Positions 36,951-46,025 of a DNA stretch of 64,000 nucleotides are shown in pieces. Source of the DNA: Ignavibacteriales bacterium (GTDB taxonomy: Bacteria > Bacteroidota > Ignavibacteria > Ignavibacteriales > Ignavibacteriaceae); the NCBI GenBank assembly GCA_016707585.1, contig JADJHL010000012.1:248001-312000 (forward strand). Direction: 5' to 3'. Position 1 is the first letter of the stretch. The number at the start of each line of letters is the position of its first letter. Below the pieces are notes generated by a model. The model made no database searches. It saw only the letters and a list, made by a program, of their open reading frames with translations, and had not been told where the DNA came from. The translations under genes were made by a program, and so were the position numbers.

Positions 36951-37093
36951 TTTATACTTTGTGTTGTTTTCTTCCTAAAAATTGGTGCAAACTCAGAGAT
37001 TCCTGCAATGCGCAAAACCATTTTAAATAGTTGGGAATTCGCAACTGCACTTATTTATTTATGTTTATAAATTATTAAAGATCTTCATCTTAC
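36951..37093. other. RT leader region with imperfect palindrome
   Basis: Contains AGTTGGGAATTCGCAACT (37029-37046), a dyad centred on GAATTC with one mismatched pair, and TGCAATGCGCAAAACC (about 37003-37018). This is the only room for an RT promoter or a short non-coding RNA template. The right end abuts the 3' end of the 131-aa gene. No clear promoter can be named. Confidence 0.35.
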
Positions 37094-37489
37094 TCAATAC
37101 GGCAAAGTTTCGTGATCAGCAGGATTTTCTACTTCTAAAATTTCTGTTACAATGTAATTGCTGTTGCCGCGCCAGGGAATTGCATTTAAATATTCTTTAT
37201 ATCTAAGCTCGACAAACTTACCACTGTAACGTTCTAACTTTTGTGCGATAGCATCATCAAGAATACTAAAATCAAACTCGTTGCTTTGCATCTGGTTGGG
37301 ATTTGGAGTTTTAAAACCTTCCTGTATAATTCTTCCTTCCCACGTTTTGAAAACGTAACCTTTCTTGACAACAAAATTTAAGTTGCCTGCTTTTACACCT
37401 TCACCAAAAACAAAATAATATCTCCACCAAAAAAGAAGAGCAAGAATTACAATTAAGAGTGGAATCCCGATCTTTAAAAACTTCTTCAT
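37094..37489 (-). CDS. Membrane-anchored small protein of unknown function
   Basis: A 131-residue protein with one N-terminal membrane segment (FLKIGIPLLIVILALLFWW) and a basic start, then about 100 exported residues with mixed strands (VKAGNLNFVVKKGYVFKTWEGRIIQEG; YSGKFVELRYKEYL). I believe it belongs to a conserved Bacteroidota family of unknown role. Its 3' end has a decayed copy at 32868-32930. The RT gene lies 143 bases downstream on the same strand. The start is followed by MKKFLK and preceded by a GGGAAT-type site. Confidence 0.7.
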   Translation of the reverse strand: MKKFLKIGIPLLIVILALLFWWRYYFVFGEGVKAGNLNFVVKKGYVFKTWEGRIIQEGFKTPNPNQMQSNEFDFSILDDAIAQKLERYSGKFVELRYKEYLNAIPWRGNSNYIVTEILEVENPADHETLPY

Positions 37490-37612
37490 ATTAAATTCCC
37501 TGATTTGTATATGGTAATATTATAAGAAACGTTTTTGATTGCAAAAAATTGTATATAAAAAAACGATTGGTTTCACTAACTTTCGCCATCAATTAAAAAT
37601 GAACAATGAACA

Positions 37613-38465
37613 ATGAAAAATTTTATTTTCCTGCTTTTAGCTTTAATGTCTATAAATCAGAATGTTTTTTCACAGGAAGATTCAACTTATGTAAGTGATA
37701 AGCGATTCTTCATCTATAGAAATATTTTTAATTGATGCTTATGTAAAACAGGAACCACCTTACATTTTTATACTTAGTTATTACACAAGTGATTTATGTA
37801 AAAGTAATGTTGTCATTGATGGGAAATATAATTATGTTGTTTCGGATACATTAAGTGATTCGCATTCATCTAAAATTGATTTAACAGAATTGAAGTTTGT
37901 AGAAAAGAATATTGATTTTGTGATTGAAACAGTTGATTCACTTGGTAATAAATCTACATCTGAAATATTTGAATTTGATTTACCTTTTGAGCCAACATTA
38001 ACTGAAGGCTCAAGCATCTGGACGTTGTGTTTGTTTGCGGGTTCTGTCTTTTTACTGCCAATGCCTGGTTATGTTAATGCTGATGGTGAAGATTATTACA
38101 GCATCACAAAAGAATTGCCAATCTTATCATTCAGAGCAAAGAAAGGAAATTATCCTTCGGGTTACATTGCTTTTGAGTACACACATATTTTAAAAGCTAA
38201 GTATAAAAATTATGCTCGTTTAGGCTACAAAAAAATATTTCCAATCGATTACATTGAATATGTTTCTCCAGGGATTACAGCTTACACAAACTTTAAAGGT
38301 CAAAACGGTTTTGCTCCTGAAGTTTCTCTTGGCTGGTTTACTTTGTTTGATACTTTTACACTTTACACAAGGTATCGTTATAACTTTATGCCAGGAAATT
38401 CAGATGCAAATTTTCACGAGATAAATTTGGGACTTTATACTCGTTTCTTCTCTCTTTATTTATAA
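37613..38465 (+). CDS. Exported outer-membrane-like protein, frameshifted
   Basis: A signal peptide is encoded from 37613 (MKNFIFLLLALMSINQNVFSQ) but its frame stops at 37733. The rest of the protein continues from about 37690 in another frame (ISDSSSIEIFLIDAYVKQEPP) to 38465. One indel near 37690 separates them; it is not at a long homopolymer. The mature part has an Ig-like beta region (to about 100 residues) and ends in strands with aromatic girdles (FDTFTLYTRYRYNFMPGNS, LGLYTRFFSLYL), like a small beta-barrel. Function unknown. Confidence 0.65.
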
Positions 38466-38490
38466 ATACTTCTGAAAAATAGATTTTGTA

Positions 38491-38875
38491 TTGACTGTCA
38501 TTCTCATGCAAGCGGAAATCTTTTTCATAATCACTGGCTTCCCGTTTTCAGGCAGATGCGTCAACTTAACAACAGCATTAAGGAAACAAATTAGAACCCT
38601 ACTAATTGGAAACAAGCAAACAAAAACCGTTAAAACGGTTAAGAGAAATATTTTTTTCTTCTCAAATCCCACGATTAAAATCGTGGGTTAATTTAGGGAC
38701 TCTGAAAAATATTTATTATAAACCCACGGTTTCAACCGTGAGGAAGATGTAAAAATGGTAAGCTTTTACAACCGTTTCAACGGTTTATATTTACTATTTT
38801 AAATATTTACCAATTGAAATAAGAATACAAACTAAAATTAAGTTTACACATACGTGTTTTCACGGGAATGACATT
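38491..38875. repeat. Nest of palindromes inside a split GTCATTCCC element
   Basis: The 477-base gap before the receptor gene is filled with repeats. A damaged GTCATTCTC...GTTTTCAGGCA unit lies at 38491-38560, and a half unit (GTTTTCACGGGAATGACA) at 38855-38872. Between them are four perfect palindromes: 38625-38640 (AACCGTT-AA-AACGGTT), 38668-38687 (CCCACGATT-AA-AATCGTGGG), 38725-38740 (CACGGTT-TC-AACCGTG) and 38770-38785 (AACCGTT-TC-AACGGTT). TTCTGAAAAA at 38469 and TTTTTTCAGAA at 38880-38890 also face each other. No gene is visible. Confidence 0.75.
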
Positions 38876-38975
38876 TTGATTTTTTCAGAAATATCTTAAA
38901 GATATTTGATTTTAATCAAATTGAATCTATATCCACTTTCTTATGTTTCATATAAGAATACCAAAAATTATGTTT

Positions 38976-41507
38976 ATGAAATTTTACACAATATTACTTT
39001 TATTTGTTTTCAGCACTCTAACTTTTGCTCAAACAGGAAATCTTTCTGGAAAAGTAACTGATGAATCAGGAGCGATTCCATTAGCAAATATTTTTATAAT
39101 CAATACAAACATTGGCGCTGGTGCTGATGCAAATGGTAACTACAGGATAAATAATATACCAGTTGGCGAGTATGAGATTAGATTCAGTGCTGTTGGATAT
39201 CAACAAAAAGTTGTTGATGTAAACATCTTACCAAATAAAACCACTGAGTTAAACATTACTCTTAACGAAGCAGTTATTGAAATCCAATCTGTAGTTGTAA
39301 CAGGAATGAAAGTTCAAGAACAAAGCGATACGCGAACAAGTTTAATTGATTTGAATCCGCGTAATGCAAAAATTTTACCTGGTGCTGCGGAAGATGTTTT
39401 ACGAACACTTCAATCATTACCTGGAGTTCTTGCCCCAAATGATTTTTCATCTCAACTTGTTGTGCGTGGCAGCGGTCCTGATCAAAATTTAATTATAATG
39501 GATGATGTAGAAATATTTAATCCATATAGATTGTATGGCGTTGTAAGTATGTTTAATCCTGATGCAGTTGAAGATGTAAATTTAGTTTCTGGTGGATTTC
39601 CGGCAAAGTATGGTGATAGACTTTCTGCAGTTTTGGATGTTACGAATCGTGAAGGCGACAACACAAAAAATCTAAAAGGAAATATTAACGCTTCAATTGT
39701 TGATGCGAATATTGTACTTGAAGGAAAAAATCCTTTTAACATAAAAGGTAGCTGGCTTATTAACTCACGCAGAACTTACTATGATCTGATCATCGAACCA
39801 TTTGTTAAAAGTGCCGGGTTGGTTGATGATAATACTTCATTCCCAAACTTTTATGATTTCCAGACGAAATTAGTTTTTGGTCCATTTAACGGTCACAAGT
39901 TTTTGTTAAACGGAATTATTTCTCGAGATGGTGTTGATGTTGTTAGCGGCAAAGAACGAAACACTCCTGACAGTGTTGGTGTTTATAACATTACGCGAAA
40001 CGATATTCTTTCTGCAGCGTGGCATTATGCTCCTTCAAAAAATTATCTTAACAAAGTTGTTATAAGCTGGTATAAAAATAACGGCACAACAGATTTTGAT
40101 TCGCAAATCCTTGATCCATCTGTTAATCGTAAAGATTTTGAAGAAACGATTCCTGATACAATAAAACCTTACTTGCTTAGCTTTAGATTTAACGGTGATT
40201 TTGATTATCGCAAAGTAAGCATTGATGATAAGTTTACTTACTTGTGGAATGAAAATATTTTTGAAGCTGGTGCTGGTGTTGATTTTATGGAAACAACAAT
40301 GAACTTTAAGTTTGATCTTGATCCGGCACTTGAAGCAATCTTTGCTGCAAATCCTCAATTCCGTGCGGCACTAAGTGATTTAAAAGATGTTAAAAATTAT
40401 AATCGTTACAGAGTTTATGCACAAAACAATTTTAAGCTTACCGATAAATTATTTTTTAATCCAGGATTAAGATTAGACTATTATGATCTTCTTGATAAAG
40501 CTTATATCGCGCCAAGAATTTCTTTTTCTTATGCTTTAGATGATATTACAACAGTTCGAGGAGCCTGGGGAATTTATTATCAATCTCCCGGTTATGAAAA
40601 ATTACGCGATCAAAATGTGCTTTTAGATCTTGCAGATGTTTATACAAAAAATCTAAATGCAGAAAAAGCAATTCATTATGTAATTGGAATTGAACGTTGG
40701 CTAACAAGTGAATGGAGTTTACGTTTTGAATCTTACTACAAAGATTTTACTGATTTGATTGTACAGAAAAAAGTTCAAGGTGCAACATTTGTTACTGAAA
40801 TAATTCCGGGTAGAAATCCACATGATCAGAATAGTTGGACAGCTCCTGTAATAGTAAAAGGGGATTCACTTACTCAAATTCCAGTTAACAATTCTTATGG
40901 CGAAGCTTATGGATTGGAATTTTTCTTATCCAAACGAAATGTAATGAGTGATAGTAAAATTAGCGGCTGGATTTCTTACGCACTTGCTTATGCAAATCGT
41001 TTTGAAGATGGAATTAAGTTGCCATTTAGATTTGATCAAACACACACATTTAATTTTGTTTTAAACTATGATTTTAATAGCTGGTTTAACGTTGGATTGC
41101 GCTGGCAATACGGAACTGGATTTCCTTATTCAGAACCGGTTGGTGTAAAACCTAGAGTAATTCTTGAAGATCAAAATGGAGATGGAATTCCTGAAACACC
41201 AGTTGTTTCTACAAGAAAAAATTATCGCGATCCAAACGTAAAAGGCGAAGTTATTTTTGATGTTGATTTTGGTGATAATAAATTCAATTCACGCAAACCC
41301 GCTTATCATAGATTGGATGTTAGATTTAACTTTGTAACAAATTTCTGGAATCTTGATTGGGTTTTTTATCTTGATGTTGTAAATGTTTATAACAGAAAAA
41401 ATGTTGTTAATTATGATTACTATGTAAACGAAGATTTAACGCTAGGAAGAGAGCAAAATAATATGTTTCCAATCCTGCCAACACTTGGTGTAAGTGTTAA
41501 ATTTTAA
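38976..41507 (+). CDS. TonB-dependent outer-membrane receptor
   Basis: An 843-residue receptor. A signal peptide (MKFYTILLLFVFSTLTFAQ) is followed by a carboxypeptidase-like regulatory domain (GNLSGKVTDESGAIPLANIF, about 20-105), the plug (VVVTGMKVQEQSDTRTSLID through LVSGGFPAKYGDRLSAVLDV) and a 22-strand-type barrel ending LGVSVKF with the terminal aromatic. This is the SusC/CirA-like layout but without a SusD neighbour. The start at 38976 is chosen because upstream in-frame ATGs (38943, 38970) would put charged residues before the signal peptide. The ligand is unknown; no TonB box sequence is obvious. Confidence 0.9.
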   Translation: MKFYTILLLFVFSTLTFAQTGNLSGKVTDESGAIPLANIFIINTNIGAGADANGNYRINNIPVGEYEIRFSAVGYQQKVVDVNILPNKTTELNITLNEAVIEIQSVVVTGMKVQEQSDTRTSLIDLNPRNAKILPGAAEDVLRTLQSLPGVLAPNDFSSQLVVRGSGPDQNLIIMDDVEIFNPYRLYGVVSMFNPDAVEDVNLVSGGFPAKYGDRLSAVLDVTNREGDNTKNLKGNINASIVDANIVLEGKNPFNIKGSWLINSRRTYYDLIIEPFVKSAGLVDDNTSFPNFYDFQTKLVFGPFNGHKFLLNGIISRDGVDVVSGKERNTPDSVGVYNITRNDILSAAWHYAPSKNYLNKVVISWYKNNGTTDFDSQILDPSVNRKDFEETIPDTIKPYLLSFRFNGDFDYRKVSIDDKFTYLWNENIFEAGAGVDFMETTMNFKFDLDPALEAIFAANPQFRAALSDLKDVKNYNRYRVYAQNNFKLTDKLFFNPGLRLDYYDLLDKAYIAPRISFSYALDDITTVRGAWGIYYQSPGYEKLRDQNVLLDLADVYTKNLNAEKAIHYVIGIERWLTSEWSLRFESYYKDFTDLIVQKKVQGATFVTEIIPGRNPHDQNSWTAPVIVKGDSLTQIPVNNSYGEAYGLEFFLSKRNVMSDSKISGWISYALAYANRFEDGIKLPFRFDQTHTFNFVLNYDFNSWFNVGLRWQYGTGFPYSEPVGVKPRVILEDQNGDGIPETPVVSTRKNYRDPNVKGEVIFDVDFGDNKFNSRKPAYHRLDVRFNFVTNFWNLDWVFYLDVVNVYNRKNVVNYDYYVNEDLTLGREQNNMFPILPTLGVSVKF

Positions 41508-41586
41508 TTTTTTCAGTAACGTAAACACTCACAAAATCAATCTATATTATTATTTATTAAATAATATAATAGAATTATTTTTATTG

Positions 41587-41713
41587 CAGTTGACTTTAGT
41601 CAACTGTTAGTATAAATACAGTAGTGCTCGGCTTTAGCGGCATTTAGTAAATGATAATGTGACTAAAGTCGAATTCTTTTTACTAAATTTAATCAGTTGA
41701 CTAAAGTCAACTG
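41587..41713. repeat. Paired GACTTTAGTC palindromes
   Basis: CAGTTGACTTTAGTCAACTG (41587-41606) and its complement-strand version at 41694-41713 are perfect except for the two central bases. A shorter GACTAAAGTC lies at 41661-41670. The three units are spaced across the 323-base gap between the receptor and the next gene. Confidence 0.8.
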
Positions 41714-41830
41714 TAATAAGCGATTTTGTAACTCTTTTATCAGTGAATTGGGTTTGTAATTATGTTAAATTTTAGTTCAATTTATTTGTAAATTCCTACA
41801 CAAATTTTTCAAAAAAAATTCTAAGTAAAG

Positions 41831-42670
41831 ATGAAAAAATCTGTTTTATTTTGGATAATTGCATTTGTATTAACTGTGCTTACGGCCGCATATCAACGGA
41901 TGACAGGCCCAACATATCCAATATCTGGTGAAGCTAAAATTGAAAATAAAATTATAAAATATTCTCTTGATAGAAGTCATGGCGGCGAAGATGATCATCA
42001 AATAAAAATTACAACTCAGGATGAAAATATTACTGGAATCCTGGAGTGGAAAAGATATAAAACTTCTGATGATTGGACAATTGATACAATGTTTTATCGA
42101 AGTAAAGAAGGTAGGTTAATTGGTTTATTACCTCATCAACCACCTGCAGGCAAACTGATTTACAAAATATCACTTGCAAAAAATGATAAAACAATTCCAT
42201 TAAATGATGGACATCCTGTTGTTATTAGGTTTAAAGGCGATGTTCCGATCTTTATTATTATTCCGCACGTAATTTTAATATTTATGGCAATGTTATTTTC
42301 AACCAGAACCGGACTCGAATTTTTTAATAAACAACCAAATTATAAAAAACTTGTTTACTGGACTTTTGGTTTATTAATTCTTGGTGGAATGATCTTTGGT
42401 CCAATTATGCAGAAATATGCATTTGGAGCCTTCTGGACAGGTGTTCCTTTTGGAATCGATTTGACTGATAACAAAACTTTAATTGCGGTAATTGGTTGGA
42501 TTATCGCTTTGGTAGCTATGAAAAAATCTGCTAACCCAAAAAAGTGGATTATCTTCGCATCAATATTAATGTTTTTGGTTTATCTAATTCCACATAGTGT
42601 ATTAGGATCAGAATTAGACTATGATGCAATGGATAAAAAGAAAAACCAGATTGAAAATAGAACAGAATAA
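41831..42670 (+). CDS. Membrane protein of unknown function
   Basis: I recognise no named family. The 279-residue protein has an N-terminal membrane segment, an exported domain of about 110 residues (YPISGEAKIENKIIKYSLDRSHGGEDDHQIKITT region, beta-rich), then four membrane helices (VILIFMAMLFSTRT; YWTFGLLILGGMIFG; LIAVIGWIIALVAM; IIFASILMFLVYLIP). A polar C-terminus ends in the cytoplasm. It lies six bases before xseA and begins the seven-gene rightward run. Its role is not told by the context. Confidence 0.75.
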   Translation: MKKSVLFWIIAFVLTVLTAAYQRMTGPTYPISGEAKIENKIIKYSLDRSHGGEDDHQIKITTQDENITGILEWKRYKTSDDWTIDTMFYRSKEGRLIGLLPHQPPAGKLIYKISLAKNDKTIPLNDGHPVVIRFKGDVPIFIIIPHVILIFMAMLFSTRTGLEFFNKQPNYKKLVYWTFGLLILGGMIFGPIMQKYAFGAFWTGVPFGIDLTDNKTLIAVIGWIIALVAMKKSANPKKWIIFASILMFLVYLIPHSVLGSELDYDAMDKKKNQIENRTE

Positions 42671-42676
42671 TTATTG

Positions 42677-43861
42677 ATGAGCGAAGTTAAAGAACAAATA
42701 TTTTCTGTAAGTGAAATTACTAAGTCAATAAAGTTTATTCTCGAATCAACTTTTGAGAAAATCAGTATTGAAGGTGAAATTTCTAACTTCAAAGCTCATG
42801 GTTCGGGTCATTGGTATTTCAATCTAAAAGATGAAGGCGCAGTAATTAACTGCACAATGTGGAAAGGTGTAAACAATTATGTTTTCTTTTCACCTGAAGA
42901 TGGAATGAAAGTGATTGTAACAGGCAGAGTTACAGTTTATCCACCACGCGGCAGTTATCAAATTGATGTTCGCTCAATGAAACCTTCCGGAATTGGGGAA
43001 CTTCAGGCAGCTTTTGAAAGACTAAAGAGAAAATTATTTGATGAAGGTTTATTTGATGAACAGTATAAAAAATCAATCCCTGCATTCCCTAAAAAAATTG
43101 GATTAGTTACTGCTCCAGATGGTGCTGCGGTAAAGGATATGATTTCTGTTGCTGAAAGAAGATTTCCTTTGGTGGAATTAGTGATTGCTCCAACTAAAGT
43201 GCAAGGTGCTGGAGCTGCAGAAAATATTGTTGAGAACATCCGCAAATTGAATTATTTAAAGGATATTGATGTTATTATCTTAGCTCGCGGCGGTGGATCG
43301 ATTGAGGATTTATGGGCGTTTAATGAAGAAATTGTTGCGAGAGAAATCTTTAAGTCTAAAATTCCAATTATAACAGGTGTTGGGCACGAAGTTGATTTTA
43401 CAATTGCTGATTTTGTGTCGGATTTAAGGGCTCCAACTCCATCTGTAGCAATGGAGCTTGCTACACCAGATATTGAAGATTTGAAAAATTTTATAAAAGA
43501 TTCATACTTATTAAGTTGTGATCTGATTGAGGAAAATCTTAATGAATACAAAGATGATATTAAGCAGTTTGTAAATTCTTATTCATTTAGGTTTCCGTTT
43601 GAAAAGATTAGAAAATTTTCTCAATCGTTAGATTTTAGCACTGTAAAAATTAATAATGCGATTGAAAAAAAGATGAATATTGTCTCGAACAAAATTGCAC
43701 TAGTATCAAAATCACTTGAAGCACACGATATTGAAAAGAGTTTGAAAAAAGGATTTGCACTAATCAAACAAAATGCAAAATTTGTAACACGTAAGAAAAA
43801 TTATAGTGTGCATAATCCTGTTACAATAAAGTTTTATGATGGAGAGTTAGAAATAAAATGA
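42677..43861 (+). CDS. xseA: Exodeoxyribonuclease VII large subunit
   Basis: A 394-residue subunit of the enzyme that degrades single-stranded DNA to short oligonucleotides. The N-terminal OB fold shows ISNFKAHGSGHWYFNLKDEG (about 33-52) and the catalytic region shows LVTAPDGAAVKDMI, ILARGGGSIEDLWAFNEE and TGVGHEVDFTIADFVSDLRAPTPS, all family hallmarks. The C-terminal coiled-coil part binds XseB. The ATG at 42677 is preferred to the TTG just before it. Its stop overlaps the start of xseB by four bases. Confidence 0.95.
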   Translation: MSEVKEQIFSVSEITKSIKFILESTFEKISIEGEISNFKAHGSGHWYFNLKDEGAVINCTMWKGVNNYVFFSPEDGMKVIVTGRVTVYPPRGSYQIDVRSMKPSGIGELQAAFERLKRKLFDEGLFDEQYKKSIPAFPKKIGLVTAPDGAAVKDMISVAERRFPLVELVIAPTKVQGAGAAENIVENIRKLNYLKDIDVIILARGGGSIEDLWAFNEEIVAREIFKSKIPIITGVGHEVDFTIADFVSDLRAPTPSVAMELATPDIEDLKNFIKDSYLLSCDLIEENLNEYKDDIKQFVNSYSFRFPFEKIRKFSQSLDFSTVKINNAIEKKMNIVSNKIALVSKSLEAHDIEKSLKKGFALIKQNAKFVTRKKNYSVHNPVTIKFYDGELEIK

Positions 43862-44085
43862 GCAAAAAAAAATCCGCAGATAATATTGAAGAAAAACTTA
43901 AAAGACTTGAAGAGATTACAAATACTTTAGAAGATTCTGACACAAATCTTGAAAACTCATTAGAGCTGTTTGAAGAAGGTGTTAAATTATCTAAAGAATG
44001 TTTTTCGATTCTTGAAAAAGCAGAACTTAAAGTTACAACATTAAAAAAAGATTTGAGCAAACTTAACAACCTGGTTGAAGAATAA
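43858..44085 (+). CDS. xseB: Exodeoxyribonuclease VII small subunit
   Basis: A 75-residue helical protein with the XseB pattern: SADNIEEKLKRLEEITNTLE, then LENSLELFEEGVKLSKECFS. Several copies coat the coiled coil of XseA to form the holoenzyme. Its ATG lies in the xseA stop (ATGA), so translation is coupled. dxs follows 23 bases later. Confidence 0.93.
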   Translation: MSKKKSADNIEEKLKRLEEITNTLEDSDTNLENSLELFEEGVKLSKECFSILEKAELKVTTLKKDLSKLNNLVEE

Positions 44086-44108
44086 TTTTAGGAAAATGGA
44101 GACGATTA

Positions 44109-46025
44109 ATGTCAGACACTGAAAAATATCCTGTCCTTTCAAAAGTAAATTATCCAGCAGACATAAAACAGATGGATGTAACTGAATTGAAAGGATTATG
44201 CAAAGATATTCGTGAGTATTTAGTTGATACAATTTCGGAAATTGGTGGTCACTTTGGTGGTGGATTAGGAACTGTAGAGTTAACTGTTGCAATTCATAAA
44301 GTATTTAACACCCCTTACGATTTAGTTGTCTGGGATACAGGTCATCAGGCATATCCCCACAAAATATTAACTGGAAGAAAAGAAGCATTAAAAAAGATTA
44401 GAAGATTGAATGGAATAAGCGGATTTTTAAAACGAAATGAAAGTGAGTATGATGCTTTTGGTGCTGGCCACGCAACCACATCAATTTCTGCGGCACTTGG
44501 AATGGCTGCCGCTCGCGATCTTAACAACGAACCAGATAGAAAAGTAATTGCCGTAATTGGTGATGGTGCAATGACGGGTGGTATGGCTTATGAAGCGATG
44601 AATAATTCAGGAGTTTTAAAATCAGATTTGATAGTTGTGCTTAATGATAACAATATGTCAATTGCACCAAATGTTTGGCAGATTTCTAATTATTTTACAG
44701 AAATGATTTCACATCCAGAGTACAACAAATTTAAAGGGCAAGTTTGGGATCTTACAGGAAAGCTGGATCATTTTGGAGATAGATTAAGAAAAATTGCATC
44801 ACGATTAGAACATGGAATTAAAGCCGTAGTTACGCCTGGAATGTTGTTTGAAGCTTTAGGTTTTAGATATTTTGGTCCAGTTAATGGCCACAATCTTCAT
44901 CAACTAATAAAAATATTTGAGCAGACAAAGAGTTTAAAAGGCCCAATACTCATTCATGCTTTAACTGAAAAAGGTAAAGGCTACAAACCAGCTGAAGATC
45001 ATAGCCAAAGATTACATGCTTCAACTCCGTTTGATAAAGTTACGGGTGAAGCAATAAAAAAAGGTTCATCAAAAGCATCTTATACAAAAATATTTGGCCA
45101 GGCTTTAGTTGAAATTGTAAAATCTAATCCAAAAGTTATTGGTATTACAGGCGCAATGCCAGATGGAACTGGTTTGGATTATCTGCAAAAGGAATGTCCG
45201 AAAAATTATTTTGATGTAGGAATTGCTGAGGAACACGGAATTACATTTGCAGCGGGAATGGCGACTCAAGGAATAGTTCCTGTTGTTGCGATTTACTCCA
45301 CATTTTTGCAAAGAGGATTTGACCAAATTATTCATGATATAGCATTGCAAAAACTTCACGTTGTATTTGTAATGGATAGAGCCGGATTAGTTGGTGCTGA
45401 TGGTCCAACACATCATGGAGTTTTTGATATTTCTTATCTACGAATGATTCCAGGTATGGTTATTATGGCTCCAAAGGATGAAGCAGAACTTAGAGATATG
45501 CTTTATACTTGTGTTGAACATAAAGATGGTCCAATTGCTTTAAGATATCCACGAGGCAATGCACTAGGTGTAGAATTGAAAGATGGATTTAGGAAAATAG
45601 AAATTGGTAAAGCGGAAAAACTTATTGATGGTGAAGATGTTGCTTTGCTAGCTTTAGGTTCAATGGTTGATTATTCTTTAAAGGCTTCAATCAAACTTAA
45701 AGACCAGGGAATAAGTTGTGAGGTTATAAATATGCGATTTGCCAAACCACTTGATACAGAAATGCTGGATATTGTTGCAGGTAAATTCCAGAAAATTGTT
45801 ACACTTGAAGAAAATAATTTACCAGGTGGTTTTGGAAGTGCAGTTGCTGAATATTTTATATCAAAGAATTTTAAAAATGATTTGAAGTTTATTGGATTAC
45901 CTGATAGATTTGTGGATCATGGAACACAAGAAGAATTACATCATATTTTAGGAATTGATCCGGATGGAATTGCAGATACCGTAAAACAATATACTCAGCT
46001 AAATCAAAATCACGAGGTTTCATGA
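44109..46025 (+). CDS. dxs: 1-deoxy-D-xylulose-5-phosphate synthase
   Basis: A 638-residue thiamine-diphosphate enzyme that joins pyruvate and glyceraldehyde 3-phosphate, the first step of the MEP isoprenoid pathway. HFGGGLGTVELTVAIHKVF and WDTGHQAYPHKILTGR are the N-terminal signatures; the ThDP-binding motif is GDGAMTGGMAYEAMNNSG to LNDNNMSIAPN. The middle domain has the catalytic Glu in DVGIAEEHGITFAAGMA and the conserved DRAGLVGADGPTHHG. Full length. Its stop overlaps the start of the oxidoreductase gene. Its place next to xseAB is common in bacteria. Confidence 0.97.
   Translation: MSDTEKYPVLSKVNYPADIKQMDVTELKGLCKDIREYLVDTISEIGGHFGGGLGTVELTVAIHKVFNTPYDLVVWDTGHQAYPHKILTGRKEALKKIRRLNGISGFLKRNESEYDAFGAGHATTSISAALGMAAARDLNNEPDRKVIAVIGDGAMTGGMAYEAMNNSGVLKSDLIVVLNDNNMSIAPNVWQISNYFTEMISHPEYNKFKGQVWDLTGKLDHFGDRLRKIASRLEHGIKAVVTPGMLFEALGFRYFGPVNGHNLHQLIKIFEQTKSLKGPILIHALTEKGKGYKPAEDHSQRLHASTPFDKVTGEAIKKGSSKASYTKIFGQALVEIVKSNPKVIGITGAMPDGTGLDYLQKECPKNYFDVGIAEEHGITFAAGMATQGIVPVVAIYSTFLQRGFDQIIHDIALQKLHVVFVMDRAGLVGADGPTHHGVFDISYLRMIPGMVIMAPKDEAELRDMLYTCVEHKDGPIALRYPRGNALGVELKDGFRKIEIGKAEKLIDGEDVALLALGSMVDYSLKASIKLKDQGISCEVINMRFAKPLDTEMLDIVAGKFQKIVTLEENNLPGGFGSAVAEYFISKNFKNDLKFIGLPDRFVDHGTQEELHHILGIDPDGIADTVKQYTQLNQNHEVS

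Noticed and set aside
35358..37093. Possibility that the RT belongs to a group II intron or a retron.
   Set aside because: No maturase or HNH domain follows the RT core, no intron domain V-like hairpin was seen, and no msr/msd-type inverted repeats flank the gene. A nuclease gene overlaps its stop instead.
32993..37489. An integrase or transposase gene that would explain the bracketed islands.
   Set aside because: No tyrosine or serine recombinase, DDE transposase or RAYT-like frame is present in 28-38 kb, so mobility is argued only from the duplicated 3' ends.
37592..37616. Short tandem GAACAATGAACAATGAA as a microsatellite controlling the following gene.
   Set aside because: Only two and a half units, and it matches fragments of the GAACATTGAGC repeat family, so it is more likely a repeat remnant.
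31982..41713. Regularly repeated palindromes that might suggest a CRISPR array.
   Set aside because: Units differ in sequence and spacing, there are no unique spacers of constant length, and no cas gene is in the window.
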